Shown here: one piece after another, positions 17,939 through 27,774 of the stretch | Numbering within the stretch: position 1 is the stretch's first letter | Layout of the letters: every line of letters starts with the position of its first letter | The notes under the pieces: generated by a model | Databases searched by the model: none | Seen by the model: only the letters and a program-made list of their open reading frames with translations | What the model was told of the DNA's origin: nothing | DNA from: DASZVB01 sp035545855 | GTDB taxonomy: Bacteria > Myxococcota_A > Polyangia > Polyangiales > Polyangiaceae | DNA length: 64,000 nt | Reading direction: 5' to 3' | Assembly: GCA_035545855.1 (NCBI GenBank) | Contig: DASZXK010000174.1 | Location: forward strand, 1 to 64,000 | Position numbers and translations under genes: made by a program

Positions 17939-20467
17939 ATGCAATCGATCCAATCACAGAAGAACGCCGGTAAGCACGGCATGAGCCGCGCGCTCCGTCT
18001 CGGCTTCGCCGCCGTGGTGAGCCTCGTCGGTGCCGGGGTGGGGGCGAGCGCGTGCCTCGACAGGCCGCTCTGTGACGCCGACTGCCATCCGAAGACGACG
18101 AACATCTTCGTCGACTCCATCGTCCAGAACTCCGTCGACAAGATCGACCTGCTCTTCATGATCGACAACTCGATCTCGATGGCAGACAAGCAGCAGGTGC
18201 TGAAGGAGGCCGTGCCGGACCTCGTCCACCGGCTCGTCAGCCCGAACTGCGTGGTCGACGCGACGGGGGAAATCAAGCCCACTCCGGACAACCCGGGCGA
18301 TCCCTGTCCGGACGGCAGCATCCGCGAGTTCACGCCGATCAGCAACATCCACATCGGCGTGATCACGTCGAGCCTCGGCGATCACGGCGATCACAACACC
18401 TGCCCCGGGGACGACAGCGATCCGGGTGGGGACATCACCGCCGAGCAGCAGGACGATCACTCTCACCTCGTCGCGACCCGCCCGCGGTGGGGCGGTGAGA
18501 AGGACAAGCCCGACTACGCCGGTCAGGCGTTCCAGGCGCCCGAGCCCGCTGGCTTCCTCGACTGGAACCCGACGACCCGCGGCGGCACTCAGGACATCAC
18601 TCAGTTCAACACCACCTTCAAGATGATGGTGACCGCCGCGAGCGAGTTCGGGTGCGGTCTCGAGTCCCAGCTCGAAGCCATCTACCGGTTCCTCTCCGAC
18701 CCGGCGCCGTACCAGTCGATCACGAAGGTCGCCTGCCCGGGCACGTCGGACGTCACGAAGACGCCGTGCGCCAGCCCCCAGGGCAAGGACGACGCGCTGC
18801 TCCAGGAGCGCGCCGCGTTCCTCCGGACCGACTCCCTCGTCGCCATCATCATGGTGACCGACGAGAACGACTGCTCGATCCGGGACACGCAGCAGTTCTT
18901 CTACGCCGCCCGGCAGGACATCGTGCTCCCGAACGGTTCCTCGATCTGCCAGACGAACCCGAACGACCCGTGCTGCTATTCGTGCGCCGCGTCGCCGCCC
19001 AAGGGCTGCCAGGCGGACCCGTCCTGCGCCACCGCGCCGAACCCGGATCTCGATCCGATCAACCTCCGATGCTTCAACCAGAAGCAGCGGTTCGGGCTCG
19101 ATTTCCTCTACCCGACGGCCCGCTACGTGGCCGCGCTGAAGAACCCGAACCTCTGCACGTCCCGCGTGGACCTCTCTTACGACCCCACGAACCCGAACGG
19201 GACGTGCCCCGACGCCGACGGCAATGCGGCGCCGGACGTCGTGCCGAACCCGCTCTACTTCAATCCGAACGGCCTTCCTCGCGCGCAGAGCCTCGTGTTC
19301 TTCGCCGGCATCGTCGGCGTCCCGTGGCAGGACATCACGCGGCCGACCGACCCGAAGACCATGGCCGCCTATCCGGCGAACGAGCTCCACTACCTGACGG
19401 CGGCGGAAATGCTCCAGTCGAAGACCTGGGACAACATCCTCGGCGATCCGACGGCCTCGCCGCCCCGGCTGCCGGTGGACGGCCTCATGGTCGAGTCCCG
19501 ATCGCCCCGCAACGGGTCGGATCTGAGCGGGAAACCGATCCCGGGCTTCAACGCGCAGCCCGGCGACGACAACGCCATCAACGCGCACGACTGGGCGAAC
19601 ATCTCGAACGAAGACCTGATGTACGCCTGCATCTTCCAGCTCCCCCAGTCCCGCGACTGCACGCAGGTCGAGAAGGCGGATCCCTCGCCGGGCTGTGACT
19701 GCGGCATCTCGTCGAGCCCCGGCGACAACAATCCTCTCTGCCGGCCACCCGGGACGACGAACTACGGCGCCGTCCAGTACTTCGCGAAGGCCTACCCGGG
19801 CGTCCGCGAGCTCCAGGTGCTGAAGGACTACGGGACGAACTCCATCATCGCGTCGATCTGCCCGAAGGAGCTGTCGGACAAGACAGCCCAGGACTACGGC
19901 TACCGTCCCGCAGTAGACGCCATCGTCGACCGCCTGAAGGAGGCGCTCACCGGTCGCTGCCTCCCGCGTACGCTCAAGAAGGACAAGACGACGGCCACGG
20001 CGGAGCATCCGGACGGCGAATACCCGTGCAGCATCCTCGAAGTGCAGCCGCCCACGCCGGACGGGTGCAACCCGGCCAAGGGTCGTGTGGACCCGAACAG
20101 CATCGGGCGCGGCAAGGTGATCACCCCCGCCATCGAGCAGCTCACGGCGAAGGGCGTCTGTGGACCCGGGACGCCGGTTCCGGACTGCCGCTCCTTCCAG
20201 TTCTGCGAGATCCAGGAAGCCGGCCCGGAGTGCCACCAGGACATCCCGAACCCGCAGCAGCCGAAGGCGGGCTGGTGCTACGTGGATCCGTCGACGAACG
20301 ACGATCCGAAGAAGAACCCGAAGGACGCGGACGCGCTCGTCGCGAAGTGCGCGGCCTCGGAGCGCCGGATCATCCGGTTCGTCGATCCGGACAACAAGAC
20401 GCCGGCGCAGGGGGCTCAGGTCCTCATCGCCTGCTTCGGTGCGAGCTTCGACGACACGAACCCGTGA
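17939..20467 (+). CDS. Large secreted VWA-type lipoprotein, copy 2
   Basis: 842 residues, clearly paralogous to the protein at 13628. The lipidated Cys is Cys39 (GASAC), then CLDRPLCDADCHPKTTNIF. The MIDAS-like triad D76-N-S78-I-S80 falls at exactly the same residue number as in copy 1 when this ATG is used rather than the GTG one codon earlier, which supports the start. Shared blocks are IMVTDENDCS, DPCCYSCAASPP, DFLYPTARYVAAL, GVPWQDIT, AQDYGYRPAVDAIVDRLK, FCEIQEAGPECHQ and KAGWCYVDPS. The copies differ mainly in insertions in the middle. A disulfide-rich surface or periplasmic lipoprotein; function unknown. A strong hairpin follows the stop. Confidence 0.86.
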   Translation: MQSIQSQKNAGKHGMSRALRLGFAAVVSLVGAGVGASACLDRPLCDADCHPKTTNIFVDSIVQNSVDKIDLLFMIDNSISMADKQQVLKEAVPDLVHRLVSPNCVVDATGEIKPTPDNPGDPCPDGSIREFTPISNIHIGVITSSLGDHGDHNTCPGDDSDPGGDITAEQQDDHSHLVATRPRWGGEKDKPDYAGQAFQAPEPAGFLDWNPTTRGGTQDITQFNTTFKMMVTAASEFGCGLESQLEAIYRFLSDPAPYQSITKVACPGTSDVTKTPCASPQGKDDALLQERAAFLRTDSLVAIIMVTDENDCSIRDTQQFFYAARQDIVLPNGSSICQTNPNDPCCYSCAASPPKGCQADPSCATAPNPDLDPINLRCFNQKQRFGLDFLYPTARYVAALKNPNLCTSRVDLSYDPTNPNGTCPDADGNAAPDVVPNPLYFNPNGLPRAQSLVFFAGIVGVPWQDITRPTDPKTMAAYPANELHYLTAAEMLQSKTWDNILGDPTASPPRLPVDGLMVESRSPRNGSDLSGKPIPGFNAQPGDDNAINAHDWANISNEDLMYACIFQLPQSRDCTQVEKADPSPGCDCGISSSPGDNNPLCRPPGTTNYGAVQYFAKAYPGVRELQVLKDYGTNSIIASICPKELSDKTAQDYGYRPAVDAIVDRLKEALTGRCLPRTLKKDKTTATAEHPDGEYPCSILEVQPPTPDGCNPAKGRVDPNSIGRGKVITPAIEQLTAKGVCGPGTPVPDCRSFQFCEIQEAGPECHQDIPNPQQPKAGWCYVDPSTNDDPKKNPKDADALVAKCAASERRIIRFVDPDNKTPAQGAQVLIACFGASFDDTNP

Positions 20468-20481
20468 GCGGGGACGCCCCG

Positions 20482-20512
20482 CCGCTTCCCGGTCGAAGGC
20501 GCCGGGAAGCGG
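20482..20512 (+). terminator. Hairpin after VWA lipoprotein copy 2
   Basis: A perfect 11-bp stem CCGCTTCCCGG/CCGGGAAGCGG around a nine-base loop starts 15 bases after the stop. There is no U-tract, as is common in high-GC genomes. A second stem lies just downstream. Confidence 0.55.
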
Positions 20513-20524
20513 GGGCACGGTGGA

Positions 20525-20556
20525 ACGGGCGGCGGCCGGCCAGGCGCGCCGCCCGT
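20525..20556. terminator. Second tandem hairpin
   Basis: A 10-bp perfect stem ACGGGCGGCG/CGCCGCCCGT with a 12-base loop, directly after the first hairpin and before the response regulator gene. Together they probably insulate the two genes. Confidence 0.4.
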
Positions 20557-20600
20557 CGCCGTTTCGGGCCCCCGGGGGCTCGAAGTAAGATGCACCCCGC

Positions 20601-21290
20601 GTGGAGTCGAAGAAGACGATCCTCGTCGTCGAGGACGAGCCCGCGATGGCGCTCGGGATCGCCGACGCGCTCGAGTTCGAGGGGTTCCGTGTCGTGACCG
20701 CGTCCACGGGCAAGCAGGGCGCGGCCCTCGCCCGTCACGAGAAGCCGAACGCGGTCCTGCTCGACCTGATGCTGCCGGACGTGAACGGCTACCAGGTCTG
20801 CGAGGAGATCCGCCGGTTCGACCCGTTCGTGCCCATCATCATGCTGACCGCGAAGAGCCAGGAAGCGGACAAGATCCGCGGACTCGACGCCGGCGCGGAC
20901 GACTACGTCACGAAGCCGTTCAGCCCGGGTGAGCTCGTGGCGAGGCTTCGCGCCCTGTTCCGACGAGCCGCGCGACCCACGGAGACGGCGACCACGTTCA
21001 AGATCGGGCCCTCTACGATCAACGTGACCGGGCACCTGCTCACCCGGGGCAAGCACAGCGAGCAGCTCTCGTTCTACGAGGTCGAGCTCCTCCGCCTCCT
21101 TCACGAGCGGGTGGGGCAGCCGGTCAGCCGCGACGAGATCTTGAACAAGATCTGGGGGCTCGAAGCGAGCCCGACGAACCGCACGATAGACAACTTCGTC
21201 GTGAAGCTCCGGAAGAAGATCGAGAAGCAGCCGGACAAGCCGAAGCACATCCTCACGGTCTACGGCTTCGGCTACAAGCTCGTGCCTTGA
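20601..21290 (+). CDS. Orphan OmpR/PhoB-family response regulator
   Basis: 229 residues. The receiver domain (about 1-120) has the acidic pair in VVEDE, phospho-acceptor Asp55 in LLDLMLPD, the switch Thr in MLTAKS, and the conserved Lys in YVTKPF. The C-terminal winged helix (about 130-229) reads FYEVELLRLLHERVGQPVSR ... RTIDNFVVKLRKKIE ... HILTVYGFGYKLVP. The start is GTG without a clear Shine-Dalgarno. No histidine kinase is adjacent, so its partner must be elsewhere. Target genes are unknown. Confidence 0.93.
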   Translation: MESKKTILVVEDEPAMALGIADALEFEGFRVVTASTGKQGAALARHEKPNAVLLDLMLPDVNGYQVCEEIRRFDPFVPIIMLTAKSQEADKIRGLDAGADDYVTKPFSPGELVARLRALFRRAARPTETATTFKIGPSTINVTGHLLTRGKHSEQLSFYEVELLRLLHERVGQPVSRDEILNKIWGLEASPTNRTIDNFVVKLRKKIEKQPDKPKHILTVYGFGYKLVP

Positions 21291-21306
21291 GCCCCGGGCG
21301 GAGCCG

Positions 21307-22014
21307 TCACCGGCGGGCGGGGAAGACGTTTCGCGGGTCCTCGGACGTGCTGGTCGCGTCGGAGAGCAGATCGTCCGGGGAGAGCTCGGACGGATCCGAC
21401 GTGGCGAGGACGCGACGGACCTCGAGGCGGAGGACGCTCCCCACGGGGAGCTCCGCCAGGGGCGCGCCGGGCGCGAGCTCGCTTCGCGGCGCGACCCCGC
21501 TCGCGGCGATCGGCGACAGGACGACCAGGTACGAGCGGTCCCGGCCCTCGACCGTGACGTGGTGGAGCGTGATCAGCGTCCCTCCGTCTCCCACGAGGAG
21601 GACCCGCGCCGGGCCGACCTGCCCTTCGAGCGCGGGGGCCGTCGCGCGGGTCGTCCGGGTCACCCGCAGACCGACGCCGCTCCGCACCGCTCCGGAATCG
21701 GGCGGGCCGTCTTCCAGCTTCCACGTGTCCGGCGGAAGCGGGAGCGAATAGGCGCTCCAGGGGGTCGCTCGCTCGGGCAGCTTCGGGATGGCGAAGGAAC
21801 GTTCGTCGCGGCGCGGCGGCGCAGGCGCCGGGATGCAGACGCCGTCGTCGGGTAGGAAGTCGGGCGGGCACGGCGCGGCGGGGGCGCGCGGGCTCGACGC
21901 TGCCGCGCGCGGCCCGGCGTTCCGCGGCCGGCCGGAGGGGGGCGGTGTCCGGGCGAACGTCGCGATTCCAGCCAGCGCAGCGGCCACGACGGCGAAGGCG
22001 AGCGCGGACTTCAC
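21307..22014 (-). CDS. Secreted protein of unknown function
   Basis: 235 residues. The N-terminus is a signal peptide or membrane anchor (ALAFAVVAAALAGIATF). A Pro/Ala-rich linker contains one close cysteine pair (PCPPDFLPDDGVCIP). The rest is a likely beta-rich domain with LITLHHVTVEGRDRSYLVVL and a final acidic segment. No family is recognised. It converges with the response regulator (16 bases apart) and is divergent from the methyltransferase. Confidence 0.62.
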   Translation of the reverse strand: MKSALAFAVVAAALAGIATFARTPPPSGRPRNAGPRAAASSPRAPAAPCPPDFLPDDGVCIPAPAPPRRDERSFAIPKLPERATPWSAYSLPLPPDTWKLEDGPPDSGAVRSGVGLRVTRTTRATAPALEGQVGPARVLLVGDGGTLITLHHVTVEGRDRSYLVVLSPIAASGVAPRSELAPGAPLAELPVGSVLRLEVRRVLATSDPSELSPDDLLSDATSTSEDPRNVFPARR

Positions 22015-22358
22015 GCGCCGGAGCGTAGTGTCGCGTCTCCATTGAATCGAGGGGCAAAGGAAGAGAGGGAGCGGGCCGACCGCCCCTGTACGTGCTCACC
22101 CGGCAGCCGGGTTCCGCGCGGCCATGGCGAGACGAAGGTTCACGTTCACGACCTCACGCGGCGCATTCGTCCTGCAGGATGTGACGAATCCTCAGCGGGC
22201 GAGGGGGGCATCCCTCGAGAAGAGCTCCACCCATCCATTCGAGCGGGAAGGGCCACTAGCCTGGTCTCGGGACCCACGAGTCCCCGGAATTTGTCAGCGG
22301 ACCTGGAATCGCTTCCCCACGCGGCGCGGCTGCTGTACGGCGTCGGTCCCGCGCGAAC
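22015..22358. other. Intergenic region, no feature seen
   Basis: About 345 bases between divergent genes. I see no RNA gene, repeat or convincing promoter. Short frames here lack similarity and coding bias consistent with their phase. Confidence 0.5.
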
Positions 22359-23234
22359 ATGAGCACCAAGCCGTCGCGATCGAACGAGGGCCAGCGTACG
22401 AGCCTGTTCCCCGGCCCAACCGTCCTCGGACGCAAGCTCACGCCAGCGGAGGTCGCGCTCTTCGAGACCTTCGTGGTGCCGCGGTATCTGGAGAAGTTCG
22501 GGGAGCCCTTGCTCGGGATGATGCTCCTCGGCGGCACCGCTCGCGTCGCGCACTTCGGGTGCCGCACCGGCTACCCGGACCGGGAGCTCCTCGAGACGAG
22601 CGACGACTGCTCGGTCGTCGGCGTGGATGCCTCGCTCGCGGCCATCGAGCTCGCGCGGAACAAGGCCGCGACGCTGAGCGGCGCGTCGCTCGACTACCAG
22701 GTCGCGACGTCCTATCCGACGTCGCTCGAGACGGAGAGCTTCTCCCACGCGATGAGCCTCCATCCCCTCGGGGCGGCCGCCGATCGGAGCGAGCTCTTCC
22801 AGGAGATGCACCGCGTCCTCTATCCGGGCGGGCAGGCGCTCGTCTCCCTGCCGCTCCGCGGGTCGTTCCAGGAGATCGGGGACCTCTTCCGGGAGTACGC
22901 GCTGAAGCACGATCAGGGCGAGTTCGGGCGTGCCGTGGAGCTCGCCATGCAGGCGCGCCCGACCGTCGAAGCCCTCTCGGAGGAGCTCGAGGACGCCGGG
23001 TTCGACGACGTCGACGCCGACGTCCGCCAGGTGACGTTCTCCTTCGAGAGCGGTCGGAACTTCACGGAAGATCCGACGACGCGAATCCTCATCCTGCCGG
23101 AGCTCCGCGGGTCCATGGAGGCGAGCCGTTTCGACGAGCCGCTCGCCTACCTGAACGACGCCATCGGGAAGTACTGGTCCCGTCGCGAGTTCGAGCTCAC
23201 CGTCGTCGTGGGCACCGCGAGCGCGAGGAAGTGA
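22359..23234 (+). CDS. Class I SAM-dependent methyltransferase
   Basis: 291 residues. The SAM-binding motif I region reads VAHFGCRTGYPDRELLE, followed by the acidic motif II VVGVDASLAAIELAR. A later segment HRVLYPGGQALVSLPLRGSF matches motif post-III of UbiE/BioC-like enzymes. The substrate is unknown. An N-terminal region of 55 residues and a C-terminal region of about 80 flank the Rossmann core. The gene stands alone and converges with tamB. Confidence 0.85.
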   Translation: MSTKPSRSNEGQRTSLFPGPTVLGRKLTPAEVALFETFVVPRYLEKFGEPLLGMMLLGGTARVAHFGCRTGYPDRELLETSDDCSVVGVDASLAAIELARNKAATLSGASLDYQVATSYPTSLETESFSHAMSLHPLGAAADRSELFQEMHRVLYPGGQALVSLPLRGSFQEIGDLFREYALKHDQGEFGRAVELAMQARPTVEALSEELEDAGFDDVDADVRQVTFSFESGRNFTEDPTTRILILPELRGSMEASRFDEPLAYLNDAIGKYWSRREFELTVVVGTASARK

Positions 23235-23262
23235 GCGCGGGGGAGGCGGGCCGGGCTCCGGG

Positions 23263-26200
23263 CTAGTACCGGTATTGCCAGAGCAGATCGAGCGCGCCGC
23301 CCGCGGTGCCGGCCTCCGTCCGGAGGGACCAGCGAGGGGCGAAGCGGTAGTCCACCGTGCCCGAGTACACGTTGCGATCCGTCCCGGACGCGCTCGGGTT
23401 CATCTGCGACTGCTGGTACGTGGACGCCTCGAACCAGAGGTTTCGTCCGACGGGCACGGCCGCCGTGTACCGCGGCTTCGACTCCGCCGTCGACTCGACC
23501 CGGAGCTCGATGGGGTTCTCGGAGACGAGCTGCGTGAGGCTCTGCGCCGCGATGTTCGTCCCGCTGCCGAGGACGAGCGCGGCGACCTCCGATTCCGGGA
23601 GCGGAGGATCGCTCCTGAGGGAGATCTGCGGTTCCTCGAGCGTCCCGGTGACGTCGACGAGCACCGTCGTGTCCGTCGGAGAGCGCCACGACGCCGTGAC
23701 GTCCAGCCGCGGGTTCTGGGGGCGGCCCGTATCGAAGATCACGCGCCCGTGCTCGATGAGGAACGGCTTGCCGAGGACGGGCACGGCGCTCCCCTGGGCG
23801 ATGTCCACGCTCCCGACGACCTCCGTCTCCTTGCCCAGGTAGACGATGGGCGCGCCGCTCACGCCGAGATCGACGTGGGTCCGGCGGAGCCGGACGCCGT
23901 TCCCGAGGTACACGGTGACGACGAAGTCCGAAGGGGTGGACGCTCCCTCCTCCGGGTTCTGCTCCTGGACGACGGTGACGTCCTCGTTCTGGGCGAGATC
24001 GATCACGGCGCGCGTGGAGGACTCCGGCAGCGCGGCGACGAGGTTCTCGACGTTGGCCTGGATGAGATAGACCTCGCCGTCGCGCGAGAGTCGGAACGAG
24101 GAGCTCCCCGTCACCCGGCCCTGAGGAGCGCCGTGGAACAGAACGGGGAGATCCTGAGCGCTGAGCTCACCCGTGCCGGAGGTGACCCGGAGTCCGGAGA
24201 GGACCAGCTCCGCGCTCCCGGTGAGGTTATCGCGCGAGGAGCGCACGCGCCCGTGCGCGTCCCGGATCGAGACGTTCGTCTCGCCGTTCTCGCCGTGGGC
24301 CGAGAGCTCCGCGCCGAGATCCCGCACGTCGAGGCCGAGGGTCTCCACCAGCGCCTGGCCCTCCGTGAGCGTCGCGGTCCCCTGGATCCCGAAGCGGCCG
24401 ACGGGCATCCCGGCAGTCGACGCCGAGGGGGCGAGCGTCCCCGCCGGGAAGGTCGCCGTGAGGTTCGCGTCCAGGCGGCCTCCGACGCGCGTCAGCACCG
24501 ATCGGACGAACGGAGCGAGCACCGCGGCGCTGAACTCCCGCGCGAGGAGGTGGGCGGAGAGCGGCGCGTCCTCCGCGACCGTCGGGTACCCGTGATCCCA
24601 GGCGACGTCGGTCGTCGCGTCCGCGTCGAGCCTGCCTCGCTCGCCGACGAACCCGACCTTCGCCGTCACGGCGCGCCCGTCCGTCCGAACGGAGAACCGC
24701 CCCTGTCCGAGCGGAGAATCGTCCACGGCGACGTCGTCCAGCCGCACGTCCGCCGTCAGGGCTCCGACCTCGGTCTTCCGGGAAAAGGACGCCGAGCCGG
24801 AGGCGACACCGGCGATACGAGCTCGCCCCGCCGTCGAGAGCAAGTCGAGCGGCACCCCCATGAGGTCCACGTGCCCTTCGCCCCGGAAGTCCGCGAGCGG
24901 GCCCTCCGGGACGACTCCGCGGACGGTCGCCGTCGCTGCCTCCCGCCCGTCCACGGTGAGGGTGCTCCTCCCGCTGACTTCTCGCGTGGTCCACTCGTAC
25001 TGCGCCGTGGCACGGGCATCCACGGGGCGCGAGAGCGGCGCGCTCTCCGAGCCGAGCCCGAGCCCCTCGGCGCTCACGAACAGCGTCGGGTGGGAGAGCG
25101 TCCCTTTCACGTTCGCGTTCACGCTCACGGTGCCGGCGAGCCCCTCCGGACGCACGAGATCGGGGAGATCGGCGATGCTCCGCGGCGGGAGGCTCAGGAT
25201 GGCGTCGACCGGCGTGTCCACGAGCTGCGCGAGCGCGGAGGACGGAGCGTCCACGAGTCGCGCGACGTCCACCTTGATGGCGCCGCTGCCCGACGCGAGT
25301 CCGCCCTTCGCGTCGGAGAGCAGGGTCGTTCCCGTGGAGTCCCCGGTCGCCCCGGAGAAGGCGCCCGTCGCCGTGACGTCGATGCCGGCGACGTGCACGT
25401 CGCCGCTCTTCCGCCGGAGGTCCATGACGAACCCGCGCGTTCCGACCGTCGCGAAGACGTCCGGGAGCGTGAGCTTCTCGTCCTTCCGGGAGAGGAGGAT
25501 GCGCGCGAAGCCCTCGCCGCCGATGCGCGCGACGGGGCCCTCCCGCGGAAGCAGCACCGAGAGGAGCCCGAGCCGGACGTTGCCGATCTGCACCTCCGCT
25601 TCTCCCTTCGCGCGCTCCCATGACGACGGGTCGAAGGCAGGGCCCGCGAGCTCGCCGTTCCAGGTCGCCCCGAACGTACCGAGGCCGTTCACGAGGCCCG
25701 AGGCCTCGCCGTCGATGCGCTCGTCCTCGAGGTTCGCGGTGAGCTGGCCCGAGAGCCCGGCGATCATCCCGAGCGTCGCGCCGCCCAGGCCCACCCGGAG
25801 CTTCCCGCGCGTCACGTCGTGACCGACGGCGACGTTCGTGCTCACGCGGAGCGTGCCCTCCATCGTGCCGCGCGGGAGCCCGAGCGCCCTCGCGAGCGCG
25901 GCGAGGTCGATGCCCTGGCCTTCCGCTTCGACCTCGACGAGATCCCGGCCGAGTCGCGCGGAGCCGGTGAGCGAGCCGCCGGCTCCGGCGACGCGGATGT
26001 TCCGCACGTCGATGCGCCGCGAGTCCGGGTCCAGCTCTTGGACCTCGCCCTCGATGAGCACCGGATCCCGGCGGAGGGACACCTTCGTGCCGCGGACCAC
26101 GACGTGCTCGCCGAGCCACACCGCGCCGGTCGCCCCGAGCTCCGTCGACGCTCCGTCGTCGGCGTGCGCGTCGAACGAGAGACGCGGCGGCGTCCCTCGA

Positions 26201-27774
26201 GCGTCGAGCGTCACGTGCTTCGCCGCGATCGTCCCGAGGAGCGCGTCTTCCCCCTGGATCTTCACGGAGGTTTCGAGTTTCGTCGGGTCGGCGAGGGGGA
26301 CGGCGACGTCCGCGGCGACTCGGGCGTGGGACACGGAGACGCCCCGGGCCGCCATCTTCCGCACGTCGCCGTCGAACGTGGCGCGGATCTTCCCCGATTC
26401 GACGTGCGCCCGCCCGCGGACCCGCGCCGCGCCCTCGAGCCCGACGATCGGGAGTCGCGGAAGACGAGCGAGGTTCACCGGGCCCGAATCCAGAGTGACG
26501 TCCGCCGCGCCGGTCTTCTGGACGGTGAACTCCACCGTGAGCGGGACTCCGGGCTCGTGGACGTCGGCGCTGCCCGTCGTGACGCCGTCGCGGAACGTCG
26601 CGCGGACGTCCGCGGCGGGGACGAGCTGCCCGAGCACCGCGGTCGGCTGCGTCCGTGCGACCACGCCGATGGTCGGTTTGCCCTCTTCCATGCGCACGGC
26701 CACGTGGGCGTCCACGCCGAGGTCGGTCGGTGGCATGCCGGGCGCGACGAGGCGCGCGTCGAGGTGCGTCGCCGTCACGTCGAAGTCGGCGTGCTCGGGC
26801 GGGCGGAGCGTCACGTTCCCCTTGCCGGCCAGCGTGCCGTTCGCGAACCGAAGCACGCCGTTCACCGCGAGATCCGGGAAGTCTCCCTCGACGTCGAGGT
26901 GCGCCGACACGTCCTGCCCGACGGGCCATCCCGGGACGAGCGCGGACGCCGCCCGCGGCGTCACCCGGGGCGCGTCCACCGAGCCTTCGACGCGGGACCC
27001 CTCGAGCGACCCCTGGGCCTTGAGCTCGATGTCTCCGAAGAAGCCCTCGAACGTCGCGCGAACGGGACCCGGGGCCCGGACCGCGAAGGTGCCCGTCCCC
27101 CGAGCGTCCTCGCCGAAGCCCTGGAGGACGACGCCGAACCGCTTCACGTCCACCGCGACGCCCTTCGGGGTCACGAGAAGGAGCCCCTGGACGCCGTGCA
27201 CGTCCGCTTCGAGCGGGCGTTCCACCTGAAGGCGCGAGTGGGCCCGCGCGCGCCCGACCTCGATGACGGGGAGATAGACCCGGAGACCCTCGCCCGGATT
27301 CGTCGTTCCCTTGCCCGGGGGGCCGGCCTTCGGCGCGAGCGCCTGCGCGATCGTCGGGACTCCCGTCTGCGGATCGGCGACGAGCGTCACGTCCGCCCGT
27401 TCGACCCGGACGTGGTTCACGACGATCGTCGGGCGCGCTCGGTCGAAGAGGAGCTCCTCCGCGACTCGACGGAGCGAGACGTCCACCCGGACGTCGGACA
27501 GCGAGAGGACGCGGGTCCCGCTCGAGTCGGACAGCGTCGCGAGCGGGACGACGATCCGCGACGGGCCGAGCTCCGACGGCGTCTCGATGACGACGCGTCC
27601 ACCCAGCACCGAGGACGCCGCGTCGCTCGCGAGGCGCGCGAGCACCCGACGAGCGAGCGGCGTGTTCGCGTGGAGCGCGACGCTCGCGGCGAGGGAGAGA
27701 GCGATCGTTCCCACGGCAGCAGCCGCGAGGAGCAGCGGACGGCCGAGCTCGAGCGCGCGCGTCCGGAGCGCCAC
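23263..27774 (-). CDS. tamB: Translocation and assembly module TamB-like protein
   Basis: 1503 residues, in the size range of TamB. One N-terminal membrane helix (LLLAAAAVGTIALSLAASVA) anchors it in the inner membrane. The rest is a very long, repetitive beta-taco-like chain rich in Val/Gly with no Cys. The C-terminal 400 residues carry the DUF490/TamB signature, for example LDVTASWRSPTDTTVLVDVT followed by EEPQISLRSDPPLPESEV and AALVLGSGTN. The family works with a TamA/Omp85 partner in outer membrane protein assembly and lipid transport across the periplasm. The GTG start follows the tamA stop directly (TAGGTG), so the pair is one operon. Confidence 0.92.
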   Translation of the reverse strand: MALRTRALELGRPLLLAAAAVGTIALSLAASVALHANTPLARRVLARLASDAASSVLGGRVVIETPSELGPSRIVVPLATLSDSSGTRVLSLSDVRVDVSLRRVAEELLFDRARPTIVVNHVRVERADVTLVADPQTGVPTIAQALAPKAGPPGKGTTNPGEGLRVYLPVIEVGRARAHSRLQVERPLEADVHGVQGLLLVTPKGVAVDVKRFGVVLQGFGEDARGTGTFAVRAPGPVRATFEGFFGDIELKAQGSLEGSRVEGSVDAPRVTPRAASALVPGWPVGQDVSAHLDVEGDFPDLAVNGVLRFANGTLAGKGNVTLRPPEHADFDVTATHLDARLVAPGMPPTDLGVDAHVAVRMEEGKPTIGVVARTQPTAVLGQLVPAADVRATFRDGVTTGSADVHEPGVPLTVEFTVQKTGAADVTLDSGPVNLARLPRLPIVGLEGAARVRGRAHVESGKIRATFDGDVRKMAARGVSVSHARVAADVAVPLADPTKLETSVKIQGEDALLGTIAAKHVTLDARGTPPRLSFDAHADDGASTELGATGAVWLGEHVVVRGTKVSLRRDPVLIEGEVQELDPDSRRIDVRNIRVAGAGGSLTGSARLGRDLVEVEAEGQGIDLAALARALGLPRGTMEGTLRVSTNVAVGHDVTRGKLRVGLGGATLGMIAGLSGQLTANLEDERIDGEASGLVNGLGTFGATWNGELAGPAFDPSSWERAKGEAEVQIGNVRLGLLSVLLPREGPVARIGGEGFARILLSRKDEKLTLPDVFATVGTRGFVMDLRRKSGDVHVAGIDVTATGAFSGATGDSTGTTLLSDAKGGLASGSGAIKVDVARLVDAPSSALAQLVDTPVDAILSLPPRSIADLPDLVRPEGLAGTVSVNANVKGTLSHPTLFVSAEGLGLGSESAPLSRPVDARATAQYEWTTREVSGRSTLTVDGREAATATVRGVVPEGPLADFRGEGHVDLMGVPLDLLSTAGRARIAGVASGSASFSRKTEVGALTADVRLDDVAVDDSPLGQGRFSVRTDGRAVTAKVGFVGERGRLDADATTDVAWDHGYPTVAEDAPLSAHLLAREFSAAVLAPFVRSVLTRVGGRLDANLTATFPAGTLAPSASTAGMPVGRFGIQGTATLTEGQALVETLGLDVRDLGAELSAHGENGETNVSIRDAHGRVRSSRDNLTGSAELVLSGLRVTSGTGELSAQDLPVLFHGAPQGRVTGSSSFRLSRDGEVYLIQANVENLVAALPESSTRAVIDLAQNEDVTVVQEQNPEEGASTPSDFVVTVYLGNGVRLRRTHVDLGVSGAPIVYLGKETEVVGSVDIAQGSAVPVLGKPFLIEHGRVIFDTGRPQNPRLDVTASWRSPTDTTVLVDVTGTLEEPQISLRSDPPLPESEVAALVLGSGTNIAAQSLTQLVSENPIELRVESTAESKPRYTAAVPVGRNLWFEASTYQQSQMNPSASGTDRNVYSGTVDYRFAPRWSLRTEAGTAGGALDLLWQYRY

